In this document: positions 7,959 through 16,328 of the stretch, piece after piece
How the letters are laid out: the number at the start of each line of letters is the position of its first letter
How positions within the stretch are numbered: the stretch's first letter is position 1
Origin: Thermohalobacter berrensis
GTDB lineage: Bacteria; Bacillota; Clostridia; Tissierellales; Thermohalobacteraceae
Assembly (NCBI RefSeq): GCF_003609645.1
Contig: NZ_MCIB01000039.1
Location: 51,908-115,907 of the forward strand
Length of the DNA stretch: 64,000 nt
Direction: 5' to 3'
The notes under the pieces: generated by a model
Told to the model about the DNA's origin: nothing
Database searches by the model: none
The model's input: only the letters and a program-made list of their open reading frames with translations
Made by a program: the position numbers and the translations under genes

Positions 7959-8855
7959 GTGAAAAGATTTGTATCGTTATTTCTTGTATTTGCTTTAATT
8001 GCAACATTTGCTCTTGTTGGTTGTACTCAAACAAATGAAAAAGGGGATGGGCAACAAGGTGCTGATGAAGCAAAAGGAACTGTAAAATTAGGAGTTGTTA
8101 ACTGGGCAGAAGGTATTGCTATGACAAATTTAGCACAGGCAATACTAGAAGATAAAATGGGATATGATGTTGAAGTAACTATGGCTGAACCAGGACTTAT
8201 CTTCACGTCATTAGCTGAAGGTGACTATGACGCTTTCTTAGATGGTTGGTTACCTGTAACACATCAAAGCTATATGGAGCAATTTGGTGATGATTTAGCT
8301 GACTTAGGATATAACTTTGAAGGTGCTCGTATAGGTCTAGTTGTACCTGAATACGTTGATATAAACAGTATTGAAGAAATGAATTCAGTAAAAGATAAAT
8401 TTGATGGAAAAATTGTAGGAATCGGATCTGGTGCTGGAATAATGCAAGCATCTGAAAAAGCTATCGAAGAATATGGCTTAGACTTTGAATTAGTTGAAGG
8501 TAGTGGACCTGTTATGACAGCTGCTTTAGCTGATGCTGTAGATAACAATGAATGGATTGTTGTAACAGGTTGGAAGCCACACTGGAAATTTGCTCGTTGG
8601 GACTTAAAATTCTTAGAAGATCCAAAGAAAACTTATGGTGAAGCAGAAAACATCCATACAATAGCAAGAAAAGACTTAGAAGAAGATATGCCAGAGGTTG
8701 CTCAATTCTTTAAGAACTTTAAGATGAATGATCAACAACTTGGTAGCCTAATGGGTATGATAGCAGATAATCAAGATAAAGAGCCTGTTGATGTTGCAAG
8801 AGAATGGATGAAACAAAACGAAGACTTAGTAAATAGCTGGATTCCAGCTGAATAA
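7959..8855 (+). CDS. opuAC: Glycine betaine-binding lipoprotein
   Basis: This 298-residue binding protein carries a lipoprotein signal (hydrophobic residues 4-20, lipobox ALVGC, lipidated Cys22). The mature part is an OpuAC-type domain with aromatic-rich motifs consistent with a quaternary-amine site: NWAEG, DGWLPVTH, GWKPHWKFARWDLK. It starts at GTG, with AGGAGG 10 nt upstream. It delivers glycine betaine to OpuAB. It is the last gene of the operon, before a strong terminator. Confidence 0.95.
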   Translation: MKRFVSLFLVFALIATFALVGCTQTNEKGDGQQGADEAKGTVKLGVVNWAEGIAMTNLAQAILEDKMGYDVEVTMAEPGLIFTSLAEGDYDAFLDGWLPVTHQSYMEQFGDDLADLGYNFEGARIGLVVPEYVDINSIEEMNSVKDKFDGKIVGIGSGAGIMQASEKAIEEYGLDFELVEGSGPVMTAALADAVDNNEWIVVTGWKPHWKFARWDLKFLEDPKKTYGEAENIHTIARKDLEEDMPEVAQFFKNFKMNDQQLGSLMGMIADNQDKEPVDVAREWMKQNEDLVNSWIPAE

Positions 8856-8856
8856 T

Positions 8857-8889
8857 AAAAAAACCCCTGTTTAAAACAGGGGTTTTTTT
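8857..8889 (+). terminator. Terminator of opuA operon
   Basis: AAACCCCTGTTT and AAACAGGGGTTT pair around a two-base loop, with a run of seven T residues following. The stem is A-flanked and works on both strands, but no minus-strand gene ends here. Confidence 0.88.
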
Positions 8890-9266
8890 ATGTTAAATTT
8901 TAAATTGTCAATGTTAAATTAAGAAATTTAAAATTGAAGAAAGTTAGTAGGTAGTATTTAGTGGTAAAATAATAGTAGTTATTAGTGGATGGTGGTTAGT
9001 GGTTAGGGTAATACAAAAAATATAAAATTATTAAATACAAAGGATTTAATACAATTATTTTCCAATTAATTATCTTTATAGCATTACTAAAAACCAATCA
9101 CTATCCCCTAACCACCAAAAACTGTTTTTACAAGTAACGGACATCTGCAACTTGCTTCTTAGGTATAGTAACGGTCCTCATAAGCTAGACCTCATTGATT
9201 AAGTAACAGACGTCCAAGCATTACCCTAAATCTAACAACTGAGAACCAAAAACTGAGAACTGTTTT
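8890..9266. repeat. Heptad-repeat intergenic region with inverted 35-bp units
   Basis: There is no gene in these 377 bp. The left part holds words such as GTGGTTAGTGGTTAGG (heptads of the CTAACCA family on the other strand). Bases 9134-9215 hold about three 34-35-bp units starting TAACGGAC / TAACGGTC / TAACAGAC. These are the reverse complement of the GTCCGTTACTT minisatellite found in plus orientation elsewhere in the window. Confidence 0.7.
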
Positions 9267-10775
9267 TCATGCAATTGGTAAATATATAGTTACTTTAGTT
9301 CCAACTTTAACTTTACTCTTTACATCTACTACTCCTCTATGCTTATCTATTATTAATTTAGCAATAGATAGTCCTAATCCATTTCCACCACTTTTCTTAG
9401 TTCTAGATTTATCTGACCTATAAAATCTATCAAAAATATAAGGTAAATCTTCTTTAGGTATTCCAATACCTGTATCCCTTATTGTAATTTCTATATTTTT
9501 CTTCTTCCTTGAACAGGATATCTCTATTTCCCCATTTTCAGGGGTATATTTAACACTATTATCTACAAATATCCTTAATGCCTGTTTAATTAATTTCCTA
9601 TCTCCACTAATGGAAGTCTTTTCATTTATATTACTTATTATTTCATGTTTAGTATCAATTAGTTTGGTTTCCTTTACAATTTCATCTATTAATTCATTAA
9701 TCCAAAATTTCTCTTTTTCAAGCTTTAGTAAATTATTATCATTTCTAGCTAAAAATAAAAGTTTTTCTACTAGGTCTTTCATATTTTCCGACTCACCTTT
9801 AATTGCCTGTATTGATTCCTCTAATACTTCTTTATCATCTTTACCCCATCTATCTAATAAATTAGCATATCCCTGTATAACTGATATTGGTGTTCTAAGC
9901 TCATGGGATGCATCGGAAACAAACTGTTTTTGTTTTTCATAGGAACTCTGTATTCTATCAATCATTTCATTAAATGTTTGTGCTAATTCCTTTAATTCGT
10001 CCTTAGACCCCTTTACATCAAGGCGAGTATCTAAGTTTTGTACTGTAATATCCTTTACAGTTTTTGTCATAACCTCAACTGGTCTAAGCATCCTTTTACT
10101 AACCTTTGAACCTGTTAAAAGGGTTACAATAACAGCAATGCTGTTTGTGATTAATAATGCTATAAATAGTACTGATATATATAAATTCTCCCTAGATAAG
10201 TCCTTTATTATCTCAACATGTAAAGTCTTATTATTTAAAATAATTTCTTCTCTTAAGGACAAATTTTCTTTATTAAGTATATCATTAGACAGGGAATTAT
10301 TATTAAACTGTAAAAGATTATCCTCAAAACCTTTATTAGAGTAAATCAACTCATTATCATCATCTAAAATATTAATTACTATATTCCTACGTTTGGCTAT
10401 ATTCTCTATTTCATTCTTAGGAATACTTGAATTATCAATTATATTATTACTTACAACTTCAATATCTTCATTAAGGTCAAATTCAGCTTGTTTTATTAGA
10501 AAAAATTTAAATCCAATTAAAATACCCATACTAGAGACTAATAATAAAAGTGTAAATATAAAAGCATACACTACTGTTATTTTAAATGAAATAGAAAATC
10601 GAAATAATCTTTTTATTCTTTCGATTATATTCCCTAGGATACTTTTTACAAAGCCAAATATATTGTTTATGTTTTTAATAAAAAGCCATATAACTTTCCA
10701 TAATAGTTTTGTAATAAATATCACTAATCCCCCTAGTTTTCTTATAATCATAAAAAAAGATCCTAATTTATTCAT
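9267..10775 (-). CDS. Sensor histidine kinase
   Basis: This 502-residue kinase is paired with the response regulator upstream. Order: an unusual ~60-residue hydrophobic and basic N-terminal stretch, TM1 (about 66-90), an extracytoplasmic sensor (about 91-198), TM2 (199-221), HAMP, HisKA with phospho-acceptor His291 in SDASHELRTP, and HATPase_c with N-box DNSVKYTPENG, DTGIGIP and GNGLGLSI. Its ATG overlaps the regulator's stop by 8 nt, so the two are coupled. The signal is not deducible; no resistance or transport target gene adjoins it. Confidence 0.92.
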   Translation of the reverse strand: MNKLGSFFMIIRKLGGLVIFITKLLWKVIWLFIKNINNIFGFVKSILGNIIERIKRLFRFSISFKITVVYAFIFTLLLLVSSMGILIGFKFFLIKQAEFDLNEDIEVVSNNIIDNSSIPKNEIENIAKRRNIVINILDDDNELIYSNKGFEDNLLQFNNNSLSNDILNKENLSLREEIILNNKTLHVEIIKDLSRENLYISVLFIALLITNSIAVIVTLLTGSKVSKRMLRPVEVMTKTVKDITVQNLDTRLDVKGSKDELKELAQTFNEMIDRIQSSYEKQKQFVSDASHELRTPISVIQGYANLLDRWGKDDKEVLEESIQAIKGESENMKDLVEKLLFLARNDNNLLKLEKEKFWINELIDEIVKETKLIDTKHEIISNINEKTSISGDRKLIKQALRIFVDNSVKYTPENGEIEISCSRKKKNIEITIRDTGIGIPKEDLPYIFDRFYRSDKSRTKKSGGNGLGLSIAKLIIDKHRGVVDVKSKVKVGTKVTIYLPIA

Positions 10776-11451
10776 CTTTTATTTGGTAACCCACCCCTCG
10801 AACAGTATGTATAAACTTTTTATTATATTTTTGGTCAATCTTACTCCTTAAATAGCGTATGTATACATCTACTAAATTGGTGTCACCGGCATACTCATAT
10901 CCCCATACTTCCTCTAAGATTTTATCCCTTGATAACACAATATTTTTATTTTTTAAGAGATATTTTAATAAGTCAAATTCCCTTTTAGTCAAATTTATTG
11001 GTTCATCCTTATAGGTTACAAGGTGTTTTTCTAAATCTAATTTTAAATCTTCTATTGATAAAACCTTGGAATTTTCATTAATTTTACCTCTTTTCCTTTT
11101 TAGTGCTACCCTTATACGTGCTAATAATTCTTCGATTGCAAATGGTTTAGTAACATAATCATCTGCCCCTATATCTAAACCCATTACCTTATCCATAGTT
11201 GAATCTTTGGCAGTAAGCATTATTATAGGAACTTCCGAGGATTGGCGAATCCGTCTACAAACCTCCATACCATTTAATCCTGGTAACATTACATCTAATA
11301 TAATCAAATCTATATTATCTTCTAAGGCTTTTTTTAAGCCCTCTCTACCATCATGGGCCTTTTCAACTAAATATCCTTCATATTGAAGCTCTAATTCTAA
11401 AAATCTAGCTATTTTCTCCTCATCTTCAACTAAAAGTATTTTTGGTGGCAT
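10768..11451 (-). CDS. OmpR-family response regulator
   Basis: This 227-residue protein has a receiver domain (acidic VEDEE, phospho-acceptor Asp53 in LIILDVMLPG, conserved Lys in VTKPF) and a winged-helix DNA-binding domain (about 130-225, ending VRGVGYQIK). I prefer ATG 11451 over the TTG at 11454 because AAGGGGGA lies at good spacing. The gene has an A/T-rich upstream region that contains the 120-bp repeat element. It probably regulates its own operon; other targets are unknown. Confidence 0.93.
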   Translation of the reverse strand: MPPKILLVEDEEKIARFLELELQYEGYLVEKAHDGREGLKKALEDNIDLIILDVMLPGLNGMEVCRRIRQSSEVPIIMLTAKDSTMDKVMGLDIGADDYVTKPFAIEELLARIRVALKRKRGKINENSKVLSIEDLKLDLEKHLVTYKDEPINLTKREFDLLKYLLKNKNIVLSRDKILEEVWGYEYAGDTNLVDVYIRYLRSKIDQKYNKKFIHTVRGVGYQIKDE

Positions 11452-11509
11452 CAAATAATCCCCCTTTTAAGGCACTCTTTATTAAATTATAACTTATAAT
11501 TAAGTGAAT

Positions 11510-11628
11510 AAAAAAGTCTTCAATTTTAATAAAAGATTCTAAAGGTTGACTTTTTTGAAACACATAACGCAAATTATATTTTATCCACAATTTTTATTTG
11601 TTTATAATTTCCTATGTGTTATAAAAAA
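11510..11628 (+). repeat. Two-hairpin ~120-bp element, copy 1
   Basis: This is one of three related elements (others at 30013-30134 minus and 53723-53841 plus). Hairpin 1 is bounded by AAAAGTC...GACTTTT with an inner stem TCTT...AAGA. Hairpin 2 pairs ACACATAAC-xx-AAATTATA with TATAATTT-xx-TATGTGT. It contains no start codon with a ribosome site. It lies between the regulator gene and the DUF4342 terminator. Confidence 0.7.
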
Positions 11629-11638
11629 CATATTAAAT

Positions 11639-11666
11639 AAAACCTACATATTAATATGTAGGTTTT
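11639..11666 (-). terminator. Terminator of the DUF4342 gene
   Basis: AAAACCTACATATT is followed at once by its own complement, AATATGTAGGTTTT: a perfect 28-nt palindrome flanked by A/T-rich runs, 14 bp past the stop of the minus-strand gene. Confidence 0.7.
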
Positions 11667-11679
11667 ATTTATACTATCA

Positions 11680-12117
11680 TTATTCTGTTTTATTTTGTTC
11701 ATCATTTGTAGAAGATGACATATTATCAAATATTTTATTTACTTCTATTACTTTACCGCTTTCCTTTTCAAAACTTATACTATGTTTTGTTAATAGAGCG
11801 ATTATAAGACCTGCGATTACAAATGGTGTTGCAAAAATTGTAATTAAAATGGCTATAGTAAGTGGTAGCTTTATTATATTTTTTCCTTCTTTCTTAATTG
11901 TAAATTTCATTTTGTTACCTTTATCTATAACTTTTTTGACCTTGTTAAAAAATTTCTTTCTATCTTCCTTCTTATCCTTAATCTTGTTTTTGTTTTCTAG
12001 ATAAACAAGTGCCTCTACCACATCATTATTACATTTTTCTAATGCCTCTTTGGCCTCATTATAGCTAACCTTTGCCCTTTCTCTTATTAAATCAATTTGC
12101 TCTAAATTAATTGACAT
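11680..12117 (-). CDS. DUF4342 domain protein with UBA/TS-N-like N-terminus
   Basis: This 145-residue protein begins with a three-helix UBA/TS-N-like module (about 1-45: RERAKVSYNEAKEALEKCNNDVVEALVYLE, as in the start of EF-Ts). A lysine-rich linker, a DUF4342 hydrophobic region (KLPLTIAILITIFATPFVIAGLIIALL as one or two membrane helices, about 84-110) and an acidic tail follow. It is single-copy, monocistronic and common in Clostridia. Function is unknown; the UBA-like module suggests peptide binding at the membrane. (Residue strings are given in separate parts.). Confidence 0.75.
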   Translation of the reverse strand: MSINLEQIDLIRERAKVSYNEAKEALEKCNNDVVEALVYLENKNKIKDKKEDRKKFFNKVKKVIDKGNKMKFTIKKEGKNIIKLPLTIAILITIFATPFVIAGLIIALLTKHSISFEKESGKVIEVNKIFDNMSSSTNDEQNKTE

Positions 12118-12214
12118 TTTTATCCCCCCGGAAAATTTATTTTTTACTATAGTTATATTATAGACTTCAAGGATTAAAACATTCTTAATGAAAGATTAGA
12201 ATTTGATTAAAAAA

Positions 12215-12234
12215 AGCAGCCTTTTTTGGCTGCT
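12215..12234 (-). terminator. Terminator of the RmlD-like gene
   Basis: AGCAGCC and GGCTGCT pair around a T-rich loop. On the minus strand the stem is followed by seven T residues. It lies about 45 bp after the stop of the reductase gene. Confidence 0.75.
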
Positions 12235-12240
12235 CTCTAT

Positions 12241-12282
12241 GGGACAAATTATTTAAGTTATGCAAATCAGAACCTTTCCTAT
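12241..12282 (+). repeat. Dispersed GGGACGGTTC element, copy 2 (degenerate)
   Basis: It shares ACAAATTATTTAAGTTATG and CAAATCAGAACC with copies 1 and 3. The terminal ACCGTCCC has decayed to ACCTTTCC. It overlaps the last four bases of the reductase gene. Confidence 0.5.
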
Positions 12283-13154
12283 ATTTTAAAGTTAAATTCT
12301 CTCATTGCCCTTTTTATGCTATCTTGGGATGTATTAATATTAATACCAAATGATTTAATTTTGTTATAGGATAATCTTAAATCTCTAATTTTATCTTTAT
12401 ATTTTTCTTCATCTTTAATAATTATTTTTTCTATTCTTTTATCTGAAATACCCATCTCCTTCAACATAAAAACTGCTGTTTCATATGTACTTTTCTCATT
12501 AGTTGACCCAAAGTGATATATCCCATATGGCAAATTGAAAATTCTTTCTAGATTATTTATCAAATCATATACATATGTTATACCTCTATATTCATTTGCA
12601 GCAACGCTAATTGGCTTATCTAAAATTAATGCATTTATAACCTTCCAAAAAAGATTTGGATTATTAGAAGTCATTCTTTCTGGTAATCCAAACATCCAAC
12701 TTAATCTTAATATCCACAATTCATTTAACTCTTTTACCATTAATTCTTCAGCTTTTAATTTGGTTTCTCCATATACTGTATTAGGTAGAGCTTTATCTTC
12801 CTCACTATAGGGACCTTCATTAGTATTTCCATTAAATACTTGTTCACTACTAAAAAACAGAACCTTTGCCCCTGTTTCATTGGCTATTTTAGCAATATTG
12901 ACCGATGCTTCAACATTCACTTTATAAGCTAATTCAATATTATTTTCACAGGCATTTGTTGAAGATATTGCAGCACTATGTACTATAATATCAGGTTTAA
13001 TTTCTTTTATTATTTCCTCCGCCTTTTTAAAATTAGTTATGTCTAATTCTTTGCGAGTAAGTGGATAGATATCAAATTTAGTTTTATACTCTTTATTTAT
13101 CCTAGAACTTATAAATCCATTTGCACCAATTAAAAGTAATTTTTCCTTTCCCAT
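12279..13154 (-). CDS. RmlD-like NAD(P)-dependent sugar nucleotide reductase
   Basis: This 291-residue short-chain dehydrogenase is of the dTDP-4-dehydrorhamnose reductase class. It has the dinucleotide motif L-L-I-G-A-N-G-F-I near residue 6, DIT, the A-A-I-S-S-T-N-A-C-E-N segment, FFSSEQVF and the catalytic Y-G-E-T-K (Y-x3-K). The third glycine of G-x2-G-x2-G is replaced by Ser. No other rhamnose genes are near, so the exact substrate is uncertain; it could reduce another 4-keto sugar or serve as an epimerase-like SDR. It is monocistronic and lies between two copies of the GGGACGGTTC element. Confidence 0.75.
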   Translation of the reverse strand: MGKEKLLLIGANGFISSRINKEYKTKFDIYPLTRKELDITNFKKAEEIIKEIKPDIIVHSAAISSTNACENNIELAYKVNVEASVNIAKIANETGAKVLFFSSEQVFNGNTNEGPYSEEDKALPNTVYGETKLKAEELMVKELNELWILRLSWMFGLPERMTSNNPNLFWKVINALILDKPISVAANEYRGITYVYDLINNLERIFNLPYGIYHFGSTNEKSTYETAVFMLKEMGISDKRIEKIIIKDEEKYKDKIRDLRLSYNKIKSFGININTSQDSIKRAMREFNFKI

Positions 13155-13195
13155 AAATATCCCCTTTCATATTTGATTTAAAAATAACTTTTTTG

Positions 13196-13239
13196 GATTC
13201 GACAAATTTTTTAAGTTATGCAAATCAGAACCGTCCCGG
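13196..13239 (+). repeat. Dispersed GGGACGGTTC element, copy 3
   Basis: This is the best-preserved copy: ATTCGACAAA, T run, AAGTTATGCAAATCAG, AACCGTCCC. It lies upstream of the reductase gene, in the same orientation as copy 2 and opposite to copy 1. Confidence 0.6.
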
Positions 13240-13259
13240 TTTTTCAGTTTTTAAAAAAA

Positions 13260-13281
13260 GAATCTGCCTAATGGCAGATTC
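13260..13281 (-). terminator. Terminator of rhodanese lipoprotein gene
   Basis: GAATCTGCC and GGCAGATTC pair around a TAAT loop, and on the minus strand the stem runs into a T tract. It lies 17 bp after the gene. Confidence 0.8.
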
Positions 13282-13297
13282 CCATATTATTTTACTA

Positions 13298-14179
13298 TTA
13301 TTTTACTATTTTTTCACCTGATTTTGAATACTCTAACCATGAACCATCATAATTTTTAACATTGTCATATCCTAATAATTGAGTTAATACGAAGAAAGTA
13401 TGAGCTGATCTTACTGCACTCTTACAGTGTGGCATAATTGCCTCTTTGTCAGCAGTAACTCCCTTTCCCTCATAAATGTTCTTTAATTCTTCTGCACTCT
13501 TGAATGTTCCGTCTTCTTTTAATGCATTAGTCCACTCAATCCATGCAGCTCCTGGTATATGTCCATCATTCCATTCTTTTTCTGAACGAGTATCTAATAC
13601 AAGTAAGTTTTCATTATCATAGCTCTTCTTAATTAATTCTAAGTCTGCGATTAAATCTTTGTTAGCCTCTTTTGCTTTATATTCAGCAGCTTCTGCTTCT
13701 TTAGCTGATGCTTCAGTATCATATCCTGCTGCTTTCCATGCATCTAATCCACCATCTAACAGTCTTACATCTTCATGTCCATAAACCTTCATTACCCACC
13801 ATAAACGTGCTGCCCAAAGTTCATTTTTGTCATCATAAATAACTACAGTATCATCATTTTTTATACCTGCATTACCTAATACTTTTTCTATTTGTTCCTT
13901 ATCAGCTATCATTCCAGGAACTCCATTCTTTTCTGTAGCTATATCCTTTCTAGCAATCTTTACTGCTCCTGGTATGTAGCCGCCAGGTAATTTTGCATCT
14001 CTAAAGTCAACAGCTACAACCTCATCATTATCTATCATTTCCTTTAATTCTTGAGCTGTAACAATGCTTTCAGGATGAGCATATCCCTTTTCATTAGCTG
14101 TTTTTTGGGAATCTGTACCACTTGGCTCTGTACTAGAGCAGCCTGTTAATACAGAGACCATAGATAAAACTAAAACCAT
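13298..14179 (-). CDS. Exported rhodanese-family sulfurtransferase (lipoprotein)
   Basis: This protein of at least 293 residues has two rhodanese domains after a lipoprotein signal (lipobox VLTGC). The second domain keeps the active-site cysteine loop (HCKSAVRS); the first has a cysteine-less loop, as usual for tandem rhodaneses. It should move sulfane sulfur from thiosulfate or a related donor outside the membrane. It is a paralogue of the gene at 15261-16247. The 5' end is odd: internal ATG 14179 gives a signal peptide without its basic start. A better start (ATG 14209-14211, 9 nt after AAGGGGGA) is in another frame and joins this one only with one extra A in the A6 run at 14195-14200, or by -1 slippage on A-AAA-AAG. 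Confidence 0.85.
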   Translation of the reverse strand: MVLVLSMVSVLTGCSSTEPSGTDSQKTANEKGYAHPESIVTAQELKEMIDNDEVVAVDFRDAKLPGGYIPGAVKIARKDIATEKNGVPGMIADKEQIEKVLGNAGIKNDDTVVIYDDKNELWAARLWWVMKVYGHEDVRLLDGGLDAWKAAGYDTEASAKEAEAAEYKAKEANKDLIADLELIKKSYDNENLLVLDTRSEKEWNDGHIPGAAWIEWTNALKEDGTFKSAEELKNIYEGKGVTADKEAIMPHCKSAVRSAHTFFVLTQLLGYDNVKNYDGSWLEYSKSGEKIVK

Positions 14180-14395
14180 TACAAAAATTAATCCTTTTTT
14201 GCATTAAACATAAATAAATTTCCCCCTTCTAATAAAAAATTAACAAACAATCTAGAATAAATTATATCACAATTCCATCTTTTTTCAATATTGTGTAAAA
14301 TATACATTATTTTCTGACATTTCAAACTTTATTATATTTTCTTATATGTTATATTTTTTACTTTAATATTATGTACCATTATAGATATGGAAACA

Positions 14396-14419
14396 ACTGG
14401 AACAGACAGCTGTTCCAGT
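14396..14419 (-). terminator. Hairpin after TVP38 gene
   Basis: ACTGGAACAG pairs perfectly with CTGTTCCAGT around ACAG. The T tract on the minus strand is short (TGTTT). It lies about 40 bp after the TVP38 gene stop. The interval from here to the rhodanese start (14220-14395) is A/T-rich, with no gene visible. Confidence 0.55.
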
Positions 14420-14457
14420 GTTTATAGCTTTAATTTAAGAATACAATAGATTTATCC

Positions 14458-15168
14458 TTATTTTAATTCTTCCATATTAATACCTTTTTTCTTAGCTATA
14501 TATTTTGGTATTAATGATATTAAGAATAAGATTATACCTGCTAATGCAAATTTAACTAATAATCCTGTTGAAAAGCCGTTAGTTACTATCTCACCAGCCA
14601 TATATGCATATATGAATGCCCCTGGTGCCATACAAATTAGTGATACAATGAAATATGTGCTTAATTTAATTTTAGTTAATCCATAGGCATAGTTTTGGAA
14701 AGAGAATGGGAATACAGGAACTAAACGAGTTAAGATTAAGAAACTTGTTCCGTTTTTCTCAACTCCATCATCTATCTTTTTAAACATTTCATTTTGACCA
14801 ATTTTTTCTTCTATCATACCTCTAGCCACATACTTAGCAACTAAAAATGCTGCTGTAGCTCCTAAAGTTGCTCCCATTAATGATACAATTCCTCCTGATA
14901 TAGGGCCAAATGCAATTCCTGCAATTATAGTAAGCATTGATCCTGGAAGCATGAATACACATGATGCTATGAATACTAAGATAAAAACAAGATATCCCCA
15001 AATTCCAAAGGATTTAAAAAATGCCTGCATAGCCTCTACATCTTGAATCTTTTCAACTAGACCTGTTTTCCAAGCCACGAAAAAACCTAAACCTATTATT
15101 AATACTGCAGCTATTAGTTTAGTTACATTACTATTTTTACTTTGTTCAGCTTGCTTTCCATTAGCCAT
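14458..15168 (-). CDS. TVP38/TMEM64 (DedA-like) membrane protein
   Basis: This 236-residue protein has five or six membrane helices and the family core F-x-x-P-G-S-x-L-T-I-I-A-G-I-A-F-G near residue 75-95, plus the second half-helix R-L-V-P-V-F-P-F-S near 147. Such proteins are thought to act in lipid or small-solute transport. They often sit beside rhodanese and redox genes in bacteria. AGGGAGGTG lies upstream of the ATG. It is flanked by the two rhodanese genes on the same strand, with a hairpin on each side. Confidence 0.88.
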   Translation of the reverse strand: MANGKQAEQSKNSNVTKLIAAVLIIGLGFFVAWKTGLVEKIQDVEAMQAFFKSFGIWGYLVFILVFIASCVFMLPGSMLTIIAGIAFGPISGGIVSLMGATLGATAAFLVAKYVARGMIEEKIGQNEMFKKIDDGVEKNGTSFLILTRLVPVFPFSFQNYAYGLTKIKLSTYFIVSLICMAPGAFIYAYMAGEIVTNGFSTGLLVKFALAGIILFLISLIPKYIAKKKGINMEELK

Positions 15169-15227
15169 TAGGTTTACACCTCCCTAAATATCGTACCATC
15201 TATACTTTAATATATATTGAAAATATA

Positions 15228-15246
15228 GGGAGGGATATTCCCTCCC
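15228..15246 (-). terminator. Hairpin after second rhodanese gene
   Basis: GGGAGGGA and TCCCTCCC pair around a three-base loop just after the rhodanese stop. Only a weak T tract follows on the minus strand, so some read-through into the TVP38 gene is likely. Confidence 0.5.
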
Positions 15247-15260
15247 TCTTTACTTTAAAA

Positions 15261-16247
15261 CTACTTAGCTTCACCTGTTTCTAGTGGTAGATCTTCATGA
15301 TAGCTCCATTCTATCCAAGAACCATCATAGTTTTTAACATTTTCATATCCTAATAATTGAGTTAATACAAAAGTAGTATGTGCTGATCTTACCGCTGATT
15401 GACAATAAGGAATTATAGTCTTGTCAGGAGTTATACCCTTTGCTTCATATATCTTTCTTAATTCCTCTACAGTTTTAAATGTCTTATCTTCACCTTCTGC
15501 TACATTAATAGCTTCTTTATATTCTATCCAAACACTTCCTGGAATTCTACCTTTTCTATAAGCACCTTTCTTTAATGTTTCTCCTGTAAATTCTTCTATT
15601 GAACGAGTATCTAATATTACTACATTTGGATCTTCCATAGCCTTCTTAACATCTTCTAAAGTAGCTAATTTGCTTAAGTCTGTTTCTCCTTTAAATTTAT
15701 ATTCTTTAGCAGTTACTTCTGGTTCATCAATTGTTAATTCAAATCCAGCTGCTTTCCATCCATCAATTCCACCATCAATTAAAGCTACTTTGTCATGTCC
15801 ATACATATCTAATTGCCACCAGAATCTAGCTGCATCATAGTCACCTTTACCATCATAAAGTAGTATGAATGTCTCGTTGTCGATTCCTAGACTTCCTAGT
15901 AATTCTTCCATTTTTTCTTTGCTACATCTCATACCACCAAAAGGATATTCTCCTTCATCTGCACTATAGTCTGGTCTCCATACATTTACTGCTTCTGGTA
16001 TATGTCCTAATATATATTGTGCTGATCTTCTAATATCAATAATTGCTACATTGTCTTCGTTTTCAATAATCTCCTTTGCCTTAACAGCACTAACAATTAC
16101 TTCTTGATTAGCATATTCATCATATTTTTGTTCTTGTTTTTCAAGTTCAGATGATGATTTTACATCTGGACCTTGATTTGTATACCATACTATTCCACCA
16201 ATTAAAGCAATTACAACTACTAAAGCTACGATTCCAAACTTTTTCAC
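15261..16247 (-). CDS. Membrane-anchored tandem rhodanese sulfurtransferase
   Basis: This 328-residue protein has an N-terminal signal anchor (hydrophobic residues 4-22), then two rhodanese domains. The catalytic loop is in domain 2 (PYCQSAVRSAH). Domain 1 has Y-D-G-K-G in the loop position and no cysteine. Its C-terminal segment TFVLTQLLGYENVKNYDGSW is nearly shared with the paralogue at 13298-14179. It starts at GTG after AGGAGGG. It probably works outside the membrane, next to the Fe-S oxidoreductase encoded 80 bp upstream. Confidence 0.92.
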   Translation of the reverse strand: MKKFGIVALVVVIALIGGIVWYTNQGPDVKSSSELEKQEQKYDEYANQEVIVSAVKAKEIIENEDNVAIIDIRRSAQYILGHIPEAVNVWRPDYSADEGEYPFGGMRCSKEKMEELLGSLGIDNETFILLYDGKGDYDAARFWWQLDMYGHDKVALIDGGIDGWKAAGFELTIDEPEVTAKEYKFKGETDLSKLATLEDVKKAMEDPNVVILDTRSIEEFTGETLKKGAYRKGRIPGSVWIEYKEAINVAEGEDKTFKTVEELRKIYEAKGITPDKTIIPYCQSAVRSAHTTFVLTQLLGYENVKNYDGSWIEWSYHEDLPLETGEAK

Positions 16248-16296
16248 TTAAAATCCCTCCTGTTTTTAATGTTAATTTTGTGTCAAATCTATCCAT

Positions 16297-16320
16297 AAAA
16301 AGAGGAAAACTCCTCTTTTT
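16297..16320 (-). terminator. Terminator of the Fe-S oxidoreductase gene
   Basis: AAAAAGAGGA and TCCTCTTTTT pair around a 4-nt loop; the A/U-rich ends make a terminator on either strand. It lies between the oxidoreductase stop and the rhodanese start. Confidence 0.7.
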
Positions 16321-16328
16321 ATGCTATG

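Noticed and set aside
9610..9942. Plus-strand frame inside the histidine kinase gene
   Set aside because: It lies wholly opposite the HisKA/HATPase coding sequence, with no ribosome site and low-complexity Ser/Phe content; a shadow frame.
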